Source of the DNA: Micromonospora sp. C28SCA-DRY-2
GTDB lineage: Bacteria; Actinomycetota; Actinomycetes; Mycobacteriales; Micromonosporaceae
Assembly (NCBI RefSeq): GCF_030519475.1
Contig: NZ_JAUMKD010000010.1
Location: forward strand, 62,001-126,000
Reading direction: 5' to 3'
DNA length: 64,000 nucleotides
The stretch's first letter is position 1, and each line of letters starts with the position of its first letter. A model generated the notes under the pieces. The model worked only from the letters and a program-made list of their open reading frames with translations, was not told where the DNA came from and ran no database searches. Position numbers and translations under genes: made by a program. Shown here piece by piece: positions 8,660-16,993 of the stretch.

Positions 8660-9376
8660 GTGACCGACGACGCCGCCGCCCTGACCTGCCTGGCCCGCCC
8701 GCTGCCCGGCCCGCACGACACGCCCGCGGGCTGCGCGGCGGCGCGCGGGGTGGACGGGCGGCCGCTGCACGCGGCGGCGTTGAAGTTCTTCTGGGGGCCG
8801 ATGGACTGCGGCAAGTCCACGATGGCCCTGCAGATGAACTACAACCACTCCCGGCAGGGCCGCCGCGGCCTGGTCACCACCCGCATCGACCGGTCGCTGG
8901 GCCCGCGGGTCACCACCCGCATCGGCCTGACCCACGAGGCCGTCGAGGTCACCGACGACCTCGACCTGCGCGCGCTGGTCCGCGACACCTGGGCCGAGGG
9001 GGTGCGGGTGGACTACCTGATCTGCGACGAGGCCAGCTTCTACAGCGTCGAGCACGTCGAGCAGATGGCCGAACTCGTCGACAGCTACGACGTCGACGTG
9101 TACGCCTTCGGCCTCGCCACCGACTTCCGCTCCTGCCTGTTCCCCGCCGCGCAGCGGCTGTTCGAACTGGCCGACGAGGTGGCCCGCATCCAGGTCGAGG
9201 TGCTCTGCTGGTGCGGCCGGGAGGGGCTGCTCAACGCCCGGGTGGTCGGCGGGCGGGTGGTCCGCGAGGGCGCGCAGGTCGTCATCGGCGACACCGTGGA
9301 CACCGCCGAGGTCCGCTACCAGGTGCTCTGCCGGCGGCACTACCGCGCCGGCGACCTCGGCCCACGCAGCAGCTGA
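8660..9376 (+). CDS. tdk: Thymidine kinase
   Basis: 238 residues. Walker A is GPMDCGKST (about residues 47-55); the catalytic acidic loop reads LICDEASFYSVEHVEQ (usually DEAQF); zinc-binding cysteines sit in CWCGREG and a late CRRHY. It phosphorylates thymidine with ATP in the salvage pathway. There is a 40-residue N-terminal extension before the kinase core. GTG 8660 is supported by TAGGCT at 8646-8651 with an 8-nt gap, suggesting a leaderless mRNA. The family is confidently assigned; the Q to S change in the catalytic loop is minor. Confidence 0.9.
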   Translation: MTDDAAALTCLARPLPGPHDTPAGCAAARGVDGRPLHAAALKFFWGPMDCGKSTMALQMNYNHSRQGRRGLVTTRIDRSLGPRVTTRIGLTHEAVEVTDDLDLRALVRDTWAEGVRVDYLICDEASFYSVEHVEQMAELVDSYDVDVYAFGLATDFRSCLFPAAQRLFELADEVARIQVEVLCWCGREGLLNARVVGGRVVREGAQVVIGDTVDTAEVRYQVLCRRHYRAGDLGPRSS

Positions 9377-9395
9377 CCATCCTGCCCGGCCCGGG

Positions 9396-9854
9396 TCAGT
9401 ACGGGTCGCCGCAGACCCGCCAACCGCCGTCCTCGTTCACCACGGACAGGGTGCGCTCCTCGGTGGCGCCGCTGTCGCGGGTCAGCTTCACCGACACCGT
9501 GCCGTGCGGGCGCCCCCGCCGGGTGGCCACCGACACGTCGACGATCTCGTAGTCGCTGACCACCGGCGGCGTACGCACCCAGCTGGTGAAGCCGATCTCG
9601 CTCCACCGGGTGCGCGCGTCGGCGCACAACCGCTCGTACGCCCCGTCGGTGTCCCCGGCGGTCACCTGCCGCAGGAACTCGTCGGCGGTCTCCCGTACCG
9701 GCCCGCTGGCCCGGGTCACCACCTGCACGTTCCAGGCGCCCAGCCCGGCCACCCCGACGCAGCACAGCGCCACGCCCATGCCGGCGAAGACCAGGCCGGC
9801 GCGCAGCGGGCGGCGCCGCCGGGCCGGCCGGCTCCACCGCTGCTCACCGCCCAT
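9396..9854 (-). CDS. Small membrane-anchored protein with an NTF2-like extracytoplasmic domain
   Basis: 152 residues. A basic N terminus (RPARRRRPLR) precedes one hydrophobic helix, about residues 19-40, then an outside domain of about 110 residues containing VRETADEFLRQVTAGDTDGAYERLC. That pattern is typical of actinobacterial DUF4878-like / lumazine-binding-like secreted proteins with an NTF2-type fold. The function is unknown. The - strand TACCGT box lies 8 nt before the ATG, suggesting leaderless initiation. It converges with thymidine kinase and lies downstream of the two-component genes on the same strand. Confidence 0.7.
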   Translation of the reverse strand: MGGEQRWSRPARRRRPLRAGLVFAGMGVALCCVGVAGLGAWNVQVVTRASGPVRETADEFLRQVTAGDTDGAYERLCADARTRWSEIGFTSWVRTPPVVSDYEIVDVSVATRRGRPHGTVSVKLTRDSGATEERTLSVVNEDGGWRVCGDPY

Positions 9855-9921
9855 ATCTGTCGACGGTAGAGAATCATCGCCGCCCGTGCCCGGGAAAGCC
9901 GCCCGGCGGCGCCGCCGGGAC

Positions 9922-10569
9922 TCACGGTTCGATCAGGCCGGCCCGGATGGCGTAGCGGGTCAGCTCCAGCCGGTCGCGCAGGCCGAGCTTCTGCAGCAGG
10001 TTCGCCCGGTGCCGTTCCACCGTCTTGACGCTGATGAACAGCAGCCGGGCGATCTCCTTCGAGGAGTGGCCCTCGGCGACCAGCTTGAGGATCTCCTCCT
10101 CGCGCTCGGTGATGGCCCGGGCCGGCGGGTCGCCGCCCTGCGCGCTGCGCTCCAGGAAGTTGCGGATCAGCGCGTTGACCGCGCCCGGGTAGAGGAACGG
10201 CTCGTCGCGCATGGCGGCCCGGCACGCCTCCACCAGGTCCCGGTCGGCGACGGACTTGAGCACGTAGCCGTTCGCGCCGGCCTTCAGCGCCTCGAAGAAG
10301 TACTGCTCGTTGTCGTACATGGTCAGGATGAGGATGCGCAGGTCCGGTTGCTGGCGGGCCAGTTCCCGGGCGGCCTGCAACCCGGTCATCCGGGGCATGG
10401 CGATGTCCAGGATGACCAGGTCGGGGCGCTCGGTGGCGGCCAGGCTCAGCGCCTCCGCCCCGTCACCGGCCTCCGCCACCACTGTCAGGTCGGGCTCGCT
10501 GTCGAGTATCAGCCGCACGCCGCGGCGGACCAGGGCGTGGTCGTCGGCGAGCAGGATCCGGGTGGTCAC
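9922..10569 (-). CDS. NarL/FixJ-family response regulator
   Basis: 215 residues: receiver domain (residues 1-120) with the acidic pair Asp9-Asp10, phospho-acceptor Asp55 in LVILDIAMPR and the conserved Lys in YVLKSV. The C-terminal LuxR HTH is LTEREEEILKLVAEGHSSKEI plus SVKTVERHRANLLQKL. The GTG start overlaps the histidine kinase stop (GTGA at 10566-10569), so the pair is translationally coupled. Likely targets include its own operon and the divergent transport operon, because a 12-bp element is shared upstream of both (inference). Confidence 0.93.
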   Translation of the reverse strand: MTTRILLADDHALVRRGVRLILDSEPDLTVVAEAGDGAEALSLAATERPDLVILDIAMPRMTGLQAARELARQQPDLRILILTMYDNEQYFFEALKAGANGYVLKSVADRDLVEACRAAMRDEPFLYPGAVNALIRNFLERSAQGGDPPARAITEREEEILKLVAEGHSSKEIARLLFISVKTVERHRANLLQKLGLRDRLELTRYAIRAGLIEP

Positions 10570-11522
10570 GATCCACCACCCCGCTCGGCCACCGGGACTG
10601 TCAACCGCACCTCGGTGCCGCCGCCCGGCGCCGGGCCCACGCTCAGCTGGGCGCCGATCAGCAGGGCCCGCTCGCGCATGCCCCGGATGCCGGCGCCCTC
10701 GGGCGCGGCGCCGATGCCCCGCCCGTCGTCGCGGACCCGCAGCCGGACCGTGCCCGGACGGTGCTCCAGCGTCAGCTCGACCGTCGTGGCCTTGCCGTGC
10801 CGGACGGTGTTGGTCAGCGCCTCCTGGGCCACCCGGTAGAGCACCAGCTCCGCGTCGCCGCCGAGGGCGGGCAGGTCGGCGGCGAGGTGCAGCCCCACGG
10901 CCAGGTCGGTGTGCCCGGTGATCTCGGTGACCAGCGCCTTGAGCGCGCTGACCAGGCCCAGCTCCTCCAGCACCCCCGGGCGCAGCCGGCGGGCGATCCG
11001 GCGGATCTCGTCGAGGCTGTCGCGGGTGGTCTCCTGCACCTGGGTCAGCTGCCCGCGCAGCGGCTCGGGGGCGTGCCGGGCCACCTGCTTGAGTTCCAGC
11101 AGCACCGCGGTCAGCGTCTGACCGACCTCGTCGTGCAGTTCCTGGGCGACCCGGCGCCGCTCGGCCTCCTGGGCGGAGAGCGCGGCGGCGGCGCTGGCGG
11201 CCCGCTCCGCCTCCAACCGGTCGATCATGGCGTTGAAGGCGTGGATCAGCTCGGCGGTGCCGCCGGGGCCGACGGGCGCCAGGCGCGGCTCGGGTTGCAG
11301 CAGGTCGATGGTGGTCATGGCGCGGGCCAGTCGGCGCAGCGGCGCCAGGCCCACCCGCAGCAGCGCGGCGTTGGCGACCAGCATCGCCACCAGCCCCACG
11401 GTCAGCACGACCGCCTCGGTGAGCAGCACCGGGGTGGAGACCGTGACCGGGCCGAGCAGCAGCAGCGTGGCGGTGACCAGCACGGCGGCGTTGAGCAGGA
11501 AGATCCGCCAGAACAGCGACAC
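10566..11522 (-). CDS. Sensor histidine kinase (HisKA_3 / NarX-like)
   Basis: 318 residues. Two N-terminal membrane helices (about residues 5-25 and 33-55) lie with almost no outside loop, then a HAMP-like linker. The dimerisation/phospho-acceptor box AQELHDEVGQ has His130. HATPase_c motifs follow: EALTNTVRHG (N box), RDDGRGIG and GIRGMRERA. With so little extracellular sequence it probably senses a membrane or intracellular signal. GTG 11522 has a purine-rich AAAGGGGG upstream. It forms a two-component pair with the overlapping response regulator. Confidence 0.92.
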   Translation of the reverse strand: MSLFWRIFLLNAAVLVTATLLLLGPVTVSTPVLLTEAVVLTVGLVAMLVANAALLRVGLAPLRRLARAMTTIDLLQPEPRLAPVGPGGTAELIHAFNAMIDRLEAERAASAAAALSAQEAERRRVAQELHDEVGQTLTAVLLELKQVARHAPEPLRGQLTQVQETTRDSLDEIRRIARRLRPGVLEELGLVSALKALVTEITGHTDLAVGLHLAADLPALGGDAELVLYRVAQEALTNTVRHGKATTVELTLEHRPGTVRLRVRDDGRGIGAAPEGAGIRGMRERALLIGAQLSVGPAPGGGTEVRLTVPVAERGGGS

Positions 11523-12014
11523 CGGTACGCCCCCTTTCCCCGACCCGCCGCCGTGGCCGGCCGGACCGCAGGTCGGTCCGGGACCGGAGGGCCAGCCTGT
11601 CCGGCGCCGGCGGCCGGTGTCCATGCGTGGCGACACCCATTTGCCCGCCGTGGCCCACCCACACCCCGCCCGAGGAGGCGCCGCACCGCCGGTGGCGCCA
11701 CGGCCGCGCCGCGCGGCCGGGGTCAGGGCCAGCATGCCACGCCCGACCGGCGTGGGTGACCGCTGCCGGCCGGTCCCCGCGGTACCCGACGCGACGCCGG
11801 TGCCCGCGGGCCGGGGCGGCCGATTACAGGCCGGCACCGGCGCCAAATGGGTGTCAGACCCGATGGTCGGTCGGCGCCCCGGGCGGCTGAACTGGCAGCA
11901 CGACGCCGGGCACGCCGTCCGGCCCGCGACCCCGCCACCCTCCCCGGCGCCCCCTCCCGGCGGTCCCCGCGCCGCCGGGAGGGGTCGTGGTCGTCCACCC
12001 CACCGGAGGTACTC
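11523..12014. other. 492-bp divergent intergenic region with a repeated 12-bp element
   Basis: No convincing gene. The sequence CAAATGGGTGTC occurs on + at 11844-11855 (reading toward the transporter operon) and on - at 11632-11643 (reading toward the histidine kinase), as a 12-bp inverted pair with arms about 200 bp apart. In both copies ATGG follows seven bases later. The rest is GC-rich without clear promoter boxes. It probably carries two divergent promoters. Confidence 0.5.
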
Positions 12015-12116
12015 GTGACCGCAGTGCTGGTGCCAGCCGCACCGACGACACCACCCGCCACGCCACCCGAAGGCACGCACCACGGCCGGCACGGCCCGCC
12101 GGGCCGGCGCCGGTGA
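12015..12116 (+). CDS. Short leader ORF coupled to the permease
   Basis: A 33-codon ORF (begins VTAVLVPAAPTTPP, ends GRHGPPGRRR) starts with GTG 12015, preceded by GGAGG at 12005-12009. Its TGA (12114-12116) overlaps the GTG start (12113-12115) of the downstream permease. The permease itself has no good ribosome site, so ribosomes probably reach it by termination-reinitiation after this ORF. The Thr/Pro-, His- and Arg-rich peptide could be a regulatory leader. It may also be only a coupling device. Confidence 0.5.
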   Translation: MTAVLVPAAPTTPPATPPEGTHHGRHGPPGRRR

Positions 12117-13405
12117 GCGCCTGGCCCGCCATCGCCGCCATCGCGATCTTCGCGGTGGCGTTCATGTTCATCGCCACCGAGAAGATCAACCGGGTGGCGG
12201 TGGTGCTGGGGGCGGCCGGCCTGATGGCCCTGCTCGGCCTGGTCCCCGGCTCGGACGTGTTCTACGCGCACCACGCCGGGATCGACTGGGACGTCATCTT
12301 CCTGCTCTTCGGCATGATGATCATCGTCGGGGTGGTCAAGCAGACCGGGGTCTTCGAGTTCCTGGCGATCTGGGCGGCGCAACGCTCGCAGGGGCGGCCG
12401 TACCGGCTGATGGCGCTGCTGGTCGGGATCACCGGTCTCGCGTCCCCGTTCCTGGACAACGTCACCACCGTCATGCTGGTGGCCCCGATCACCATCTCGG
12501 TCTGCCGCCGGCTGGGCATCTCCGCCGCGCCGTACCTGATCGCCGAGGTGCTGGCCTCCAACATCGGCGGCGCCGCGACACTCATCGGGGACCCCCCGAA
12601 CATCATCATCGGCAGCCGCGCCGGACTGAGCTTCAACGACTTCCTGGTGCACATGGCCCCGATCACCGTGGTGATGTTCCTGGCCTTCCTGGTGCTGGCG
12701 CGGTTCATGTTCCGCCGGTCCTTCGAGTACCACCCGGAGCGGTTCGCGGCGGTCCGCGACATGGACGCCCGCGCCGCGATCACCGACCCGGCCATGCTGA
12801 CCCGCTGCCTGGGCGTGCTGGTGCTGGTCATGGTCGGCTTCGCGCTGCACACCGTGACCGGGGTCGACGTGGCGATCGTCGCGCTGCTCGGCGCCGGGGT
12901 GATGGTGCTGGTCACCCGGGCCGACAGCGCGAAGTACCTGGCCGAGGTGGAGTGGCCCACGCTGACGTTCTTCCTGGGGCTGTTCGTGATGGTCGCCGGG
13001 CTGACCGAGACCGGGGTCATCGAACAGGTCGGGCAGTGGGCGACCAGCGCCATCGGCGACAGCTGGTTCGCCGGCGCGACCAGCCTCATCTTCGGCTCGG
13101 CGGTGCTCGGCGCGTTCTTCGACAACATCCCGTACACGGCGACGATGGCGCCCATCGTGGCGGACATCGCCAGCCAGGCCGACCCGCAGACCGGGCAGGC
13201 GCTGTGGTGGTCCTTCGCCCTCGGCGCCGACCTGGGCGGCAACGGCACCGCCGTCGCGGCCAGCGCCAACATCGTCGTGCTGGGCGTCGCGGCCCGCGCC
13301 GGGGAGCCGATCAGCTTCTGGCAGTTCACCCGGTACGGCATCGCCACCACCGTGCTGACCACGCTGATCGCCTGGGGCTACGTGTGGCTGCGCTACTTCG
13401 CATGA
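12113..13405 (+). CDS. SLC13 / ArsB-NhaD-type ion transporter
   Basis: 430 residues, about eleven hydrophobic helices. The signature segments are ASPFLDNVTTVMLVAPI, NIGGAATLIGDPPNIIIGS (the DPPNI loop typical of ArsB/NhaD/SLC13 permeases) and a second inverted-repeat half with AFFDNIPYTATMAPI. It moves anions or exchanges Na+/H+; the substrate cannot be read from sequence. GTG 12113 was chosen because it overlaps the stop of the leader ORF. It is first of three transport genes; the K+/H+ antiporter starts 28 bp after it. Confidence 0.88.
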   Translation: MSAWPAIAAIAIFAVAFMFIATEKINRVAVVLGAAGLMALLGLVPGSDVFYAHHAGIDWDVIFLLFGMMIIVGVVKQTGVFEFLAIWAAQRSQGRPYRLMALLVGITGLASPFLDNVTTVMLVAPITISVCRRLGISAAPYLIAEVLASNIGGAATLIGDPPNIIIGSRAGLSFNDFLVHMAPITVVMFLAFLVLARFMFRRSFEYHPERFAAVRDMDARAAITDPAMLTRCLGVLVLVMVGFALHTVTGVDVAIVALLGAGVMVLVTRADSAKYLAEVEWPTLTFFLGLFVMVAGLTETGVIEQVGQWATSAIGDSWFAGATSLIFGSAVLGAFFDNIPYTATMAPIVADIASQADPQTGQALWWSFALGADLGGNGTAVAASANIVVLGVAARAGEPISFWQFTRYGIATTVLTTLIAWGYVWLRYFA

Positions 13406-13433
13406 CCGCACGGGAGGCGGAGAGGGGGCCGCG

Positions 13434-14957
13434 GTGACCCTGACACAGCTGTACGTGACGCTGGCCATCGGCACCGGCGTCCTCCTGGTCAGCGTCGCCG
13501 CGGCCCGGCTCGCCGCCCGGCTGGGCATGCCCGTGCTGCTGGCGTACCTCGGGGTGGGTCTGCTGCTCGGGCAGGACGGGCTCGGCCTGCCCTTCGACGA
13601 CGCCGCGCTGGCCCAGGCACTGGGCATGGCCGCCCTCGCGGTGATCCTGGTCGAGGGCGGGCTGACCACCGACGTGAAGGACGTCCGGCCGGTGCTGGCG
13701 CCCGCGACCGTGCTCGCCACCATCGGCGTGCTGGTCAGCGTCGGGGTCACCGCGGCGGCGGCGTACCTGCTGCTGGACATCGGCTGGCAGACGGCGCTGC
13801 TGCTCGGCGCGATCGTGTCCTCCACCGACGCGGCGGCGGTCTTCGCCGTGCTGCGGTCGGTGCCGCTGCCGAAGCGGCTCACCAGCCTGGTGGAGGCCGA
13901 GTCCGGGCTCAACGACGCGCCGACGTTCATCCTGGTGCTCACGTTCAGCGCGGCCACCCTGGACGCGGTGGCGCCGCTGCCGCTGCTGGCCGCGATGCTC
14001 GTCCAGCTCGCCGCCGGCGGCGTGATCGGCCTGATCATCGGCACGGTCGGGGTGTGGGTGCTGCGCCGGCTCACGCTGCCCACCTCGGGGCTGCACCCGA
14101 TCGCGATCGTGGGCTGCGGCGTGCTCGCCTACGCGGTCGCCGGGCTCACCCAGACCAGCGGATTCCTGGCCGCGTACCTGGCCGGCCTGGTGCTCGGCAA
14201 CGCCGGCCTGCCGCACCGGCGGGCCACCCGGTCGGTCGCCGAGGGGCTGGGTTGGATCGCCCAGATCGGCCTGTTCGTCATGCTCGGGCTGCTGGTCACC
14301 CCGAGCGAGCTGCCCGCGAGCACGGTGCCGGCGCTGGTGGTCGGCGCCGCGCTGCTGCTGGTCGCCCGGCCGGCGTCGGTGCTGGTGTCGCTGGCCGCGT
14401 TCCGGGTGCCGCTGCGCGAACAGGTCTTCCTGTCCTGGGCGGGGCTGCGCGGGGCGGTGCCGATCGTGCTGGCCACCATCCCGGTCGTCACCGGCGCGCC
14501 CGGCAGCGACCAGGTGTTCAACGTGGTGTTCCTGCTGGTCGTCGTCTTCACCGTGATCCAGGCCCCGGCCCTGCCCTGGCTGGCCCGGCGGCTCCGGCTC
14601 GCGCCGCACCGCCTCGGGCCCGACCTGCAGGTCGAACTGGCGCCGCTGGACGCCATGGACGCCGACCTGATCCACGTCACCGTCGAGCCCGGCTCCCGGT
14701 TGCAGGGCGTCTACCTGCCCGAACTGCGGCTGCCGCCGCCGGCCGCGACCACGTTGGTGGTACGCGGCCCGGACACCTTCGTGCCCGACCAGCACACCCG
14801 GCTACGGGTCGGCGACCAACTCGTCGTGCTCACCACCCCACGGGTGCGGGAGGCCACCGAGCGGCGGCTGCGCGCCGTCGCCCGGGCCGGGCGGCTGGCC
14901 GGCTGGTTCGGCGAGACCGGGCACCCCGATCGCGTCCCGACAGCGAACAGGAGATGA
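13434..14957 (+). CDS. Potassium/proton antiporter (CPA family) with TrkA-C domain
   Basis: 507 residues. A CPA-type membrane domain of about 12 helices (residues 1-395) contains VILVEGGLTTD, AIVSSTDAAAVFAVL and EAESGLNDAPTFILV (the conserved acidic ND region of NhaP-type exchangers). A cytosolic TrkA-C-like domain (about 405-485, LIHVTVEPGSRLQGVYLPEL) follows, as in NhaP2. It exports K+ or Na+ against H+. The GTG start has a purine-rich GGGAGGCGGAGAGGGGG upstream. Its stop lies at the start of the next gene, a soluble KhtT-like subunit. Confidence 0.9.
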   Translation: MTLTQLYVTLAIGTGVLLVSVAAARLAARLGMPVLLAYLGVGLLLGQDGLGLPFDDAALAQALGMAALAVILVEGGLTTDVKDVRPVLAPATVLATIGVLVSVGVTAAAAYLLLDIGWQTALLLGAIVSSTDAAAVFAVLRSVPLPKRLTSLVEAESGLNDAPTFILVLTFSAATLDAVAPLPLLAAMLVQLAAGGVIGLIIGTVGVWVLRRLTLPTSGLHPIAIVGCGVLAYAVAGLTQTSGFLAAYLAGLVLGNAGLPHRRATRSVAEGLGWIAQIGLFVMLGLLVTPSELPASTVPALVVGAALLLVARPASVLVSLAAFRVPLREQVFLSWAGLRGAVPIVLATIPVVTGAPGSDQVFNVVFLLVVVFTVIQAPALPWLARRLRLAPHRLGPDLQVELAPLDAMDADLIHVTVEPGSRLQGVYLPELRLPPPAATTLVVRGPDTFVPDQHTRLRVGDQLVVLTTPRVREATERRLRAVARAGRLAGWFGETGHPDRVPTANRR

Positions 14958-14959
14958 CC

Positions 14960-15445
14960 ATGCGGATCGAACGCACCGCGCTGCCCGGCCTCGGGGTCGG
15001 CTACACCCTGCGCACCGTCGAGGGAGCCGCGCTCGGCGTGCTGCACCTGCACGGCGGGCGGCGCGACCTGGTCCTCTACGCGCCCGGCGACCCGGACACC
15101 GTCGAGCGGTCGCTGACCCTCACCGCCGCCGAGGCGCGGGAACTGGCCGAACTGCTGCACCCGATCGCCACCATCGACCACGTCCCCGAACTGGAGCAGC
15201 GGGCCGGGGAGTTGACAGTGGCCGCCGTACCGGTGACCGCCGCCTCGCCGTACGGCGGCCGCGCCCTGCGGGACGTGCTCGCGGACGTCCCCGGCGTCAC
15301 TGTGGTCGCCGTGCTCCGGGACGGGCGGACGATCACCGCGCCCGGGCCGGCCCACCGGCTCGCGCACGGTGACGCCCTGCTGGTCGCCGGCACCCCGGCG
15401 GACGTCGGCGCGCTGAGCCGCCGGATCACCCCCGGCGAACCATGA
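14960..15445 (+). CDS. KhtT-like regulatory subunit of the K+/H+ antiporter
   Basis: 161 residues, soluble. The N-terminal RIERTALPGLGVGYTL matches the opening of KhtT/YhaT-type proteins; the C-terminal half (about residues 75-155) is a TrkA-C/RCK_C domain ending HRLAHGDALLVAGTPADV. These subunits gate the partner exchanger in response to pH or nucleotides. ATG 14960 is preferred because AGGAG (14949-14953) is 6 nt away; ATG 14954 overlaps the antiporter stop as ATGA but has no spacing. Co-translation with the antiporter is near certain. Confidence 0.85.
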   Translation: MRIERTALPGLGVGYTLRTVEGAALGVLHLHGGRRDLVLYAPGDPDTVERSLTLTAAEARELAELLHPIATIDHVPELEQRAGELTVAAVPVTAASPYGGRALRDVLADVPGVTVVAVLRDGRTITAPGPAHRLAHGDALLVAGTPADVGALSRRITPGEP

Positions 15446-15454
15446 CCCGCCGCG

Positions 15455-15483
15455 GGTACCTGCCAGAGGATGTCAGGTACCTG
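15455..15483. promoter_or_regulatory. Inverted repeat upstream of the VOC gene
   Basis: GGTACCTG (15455-15462) and CAGGTACC (15474-15481) form a perfect 8-bp inverted repeat with an 11-bp spacer; the right arm is itself inside the 10-bp palindrome CAGGTACCTG. It lies just before CAGGCT (15487-15492), the apparent -10 of the VOC gene, and is an operator candidate. Confidence 0.5.
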
Positions 15484-15499
15484 CGGCAGGCTGGCCGGC

Positions 15500-15871
15500 A
15501 TGACAGTGACAGCCGATCTCGCCATGGTCAACCTCGACAGCTCCGACCCGGCCGCACACGCCGCGTTCTACCACCGGGTGCTCGGCTGGGAGGTCACCCA
15601 CAGCCAGCCCGAGTACGCCATGATCAGCAGCGGTGGCGTGGCCATCGGCTTCGGACTGGTCGAGGGCTACCGCCCGCCGTCCTGGCCGGACGCCTCCGGC
15701 GGCAAGCGCTACCACCTCGACCTGTACGTCGACGACCTGGCCGGCGCCGAGCAGGAGTTCCTGGCCGCGGGCGCGTCGAAGCCGGAGTTCCAGCCCGGCG
15801 ACGGGCGGTGGGTGGTGCTCGTCGACCCGATCGGGCAGCCGTTCTGCATCTGCCCCCGCCCGCAGGGCTGA
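15500..15871 (+). CDS. VOC-superfamily (glyoxalase/bleomycin-resistance fold) protein
   Basis: 123 residues with two beta-alpha-beta-beta-beta modules. LAMVNLDSSDPAAHAAFYHRVLGWEV opens the first, YHLDLYVDDLAGAEQEFLAAGA the second, and the end reads DPIGQPFCIC. Members are small metal-dependent lyases, dioxygenases or binding proteins; the substrate cannot be told here. ATG 15500 (MTVTADLAM) follows CAGGCT by 7 nt, so the mRNA is probably leaderless. A tail-to-tail tyrosine recombinase gene ends 14 bp beyond it. Confidence 0.85.
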   Translation: MTVTADLAMVNLDSSDPAAHAAFYHRVLGWEVTHSQPEYAMISSGGVAIGFGLVEGYRPPSWPDASGGKRYHLDLYVDDLAGAEQEFLAAGASKPEFQPGDGRWVVLVDPIGQPFCICPRPQG

Positions 15872-15885
15872 AGCCGGCGGGCCGG

Positions 15886-16884
15886 TCAGCCGCGGCGGCG
15901 GGACCGGGCCGCCCAGATCACGTACGCCGGGTCGCGGTCGAGGTTGTGCCGGTCCCGGTCGTAGCGGCGGGTGGTGCGCGGGTCGGCGTGCCCCATCGCG
16001 TCCTGGACGTCCTCCAGCGGGACGCCCTCGGCGCGGGCGGTGGTGGCGAAGGCGTGCCGCAGCGAGTGCGGCGACAGCCTCGCCCAGGCCGGGATGCCGG
16101 CGGTCCGGGCCAGCCGGCGCACCAGCCGGAACACCGAGTGCCGGTCGAGCCGGGCGCCGCTGGCGGTGACCAGCAGCGGCCCGGCCAACTCGGCCACCGG
16201 CACCCCCTGGGCGGCGGCCCGCTGGGCCAGGTAGGCGTCCACCGCGTACGCGGTGCCGGGGGTGAGCGCCCGGCGGCGGGCCCGGCCGCCCTTGCCGACG
16301 AACCGGACGCTGCGGTGCCCCCGCTCGGCGCCCAGGTCGGCCAGGTCCAGGGAGACCAGTTCGCCGACCCGCAGCCCGAGGTCGGCCAGGAGCGCGATGG
16401 CTGCGCGGTTGCGCGCCGCGGTGGGCCCGGTGTCGGCCTCGGCGGCGGCGAGCAGCGCGTCGACCTCCTCCGGGGTGAGCCCGACGGTGGCCGAGTGGTC
16501 CCGGTCGATGCGCGGCCGGTCCGCGCCGGCCACCGGGTTGGCCGGCACCGCGCCCAGCTTGGCGAGGAAGTCGTACCAGCTGGACAGCGCGGAGAGCTTG
16601 CGCGCCACGGTGGCCGGGGTCAGCGGGCGGCCGCTGCGCACCGCCAGCGTCGACTCCAGCGTCCGGCCGTACTCGTTGACGTGCAGGAAGCTGGCCCGCA
16701 GCGGGTCCAGTTCCCGGTCGGCGCACCAGGCCAGCCAGCCGGCGATGTCCCGCCGGTACGCGTCGCGGGTGTGCTCGCTCAGTCGCCGGTTGCGCAGCCA
16801 CGCCTCGGTGAAGTCGGTGGGACCCCCGGGCAGGGCGGGCGGGGCCGGCGGCCGGGGCAGCGCCGGGACGTCCGAGGAGATCAT
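15886..16884 (-). CDS. Tyrosine site-specific recombinase (XerC/XerD-like)
   Basis: 332 residues. An N-terminal SAM-like core-binding domain (residues 22-115, TEAWLRNRRLSEHTRDAYRRD) precedes the catalytic domain with the full set: Arg172 (LGLRVGEL), Lys198 (GKGGR), HSLRH (His273, Arg276), His299 (MGHADPRTT) and nucleophile Tyr308. It cuts and rejoins DNA, as in dimer resolution or integration. No excisionase, att-like repeat or tRNA is nearby, and the region shows no other prophage genes, so either a Xer protein or an integrase remnant is possible. Confidence 0.9.
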   Translation of the reverse strand: MISSDVPALPRPPAPPALPGGPTDFTEAWLRNRRLSEHTRDAYRRDIAGWLAWCADRELDPLRASFLHVNEYGRTLESTLAVRSGRPLTPATVARKLSALSSWYDFLAKLGAVPANPVAGADRPRIDRDHSATVGLTPEEVDALLAAAEADTGPTAARNRAAIALLADLGLRVGELVSLDLADLGAERGHRSVRFVGKGGRARRRALTPGTAYAVDAYLAQRAAAQGVPVAELAGPLLVTASGARLDRHSVFRLVRRLARTAGIPAWARLSPHSLRHAFATTARAEGVPLEDVQDAMGHADPRTTRRYDRDRHNLDRDPAYVIWAARSRRRG

Positions 16885-16993
16885 GTGAAAAAGGTTCTCA
16901 GCCCGGGGTGGGAATCGCGACGAGGCGCGCCCGACCGGTTCGGCGACAACCCCGCCGCCCGGCCCGCCGCCGGGCCGGAGGTAGCGTCGGGCG

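Noticed and set aside
11723..14083. A 786-residue open frame on - across the transporter operon
   Set aside because: Antisense shadow of the permease and antiporter; Ser/Arg/Gly-rich without any motif.
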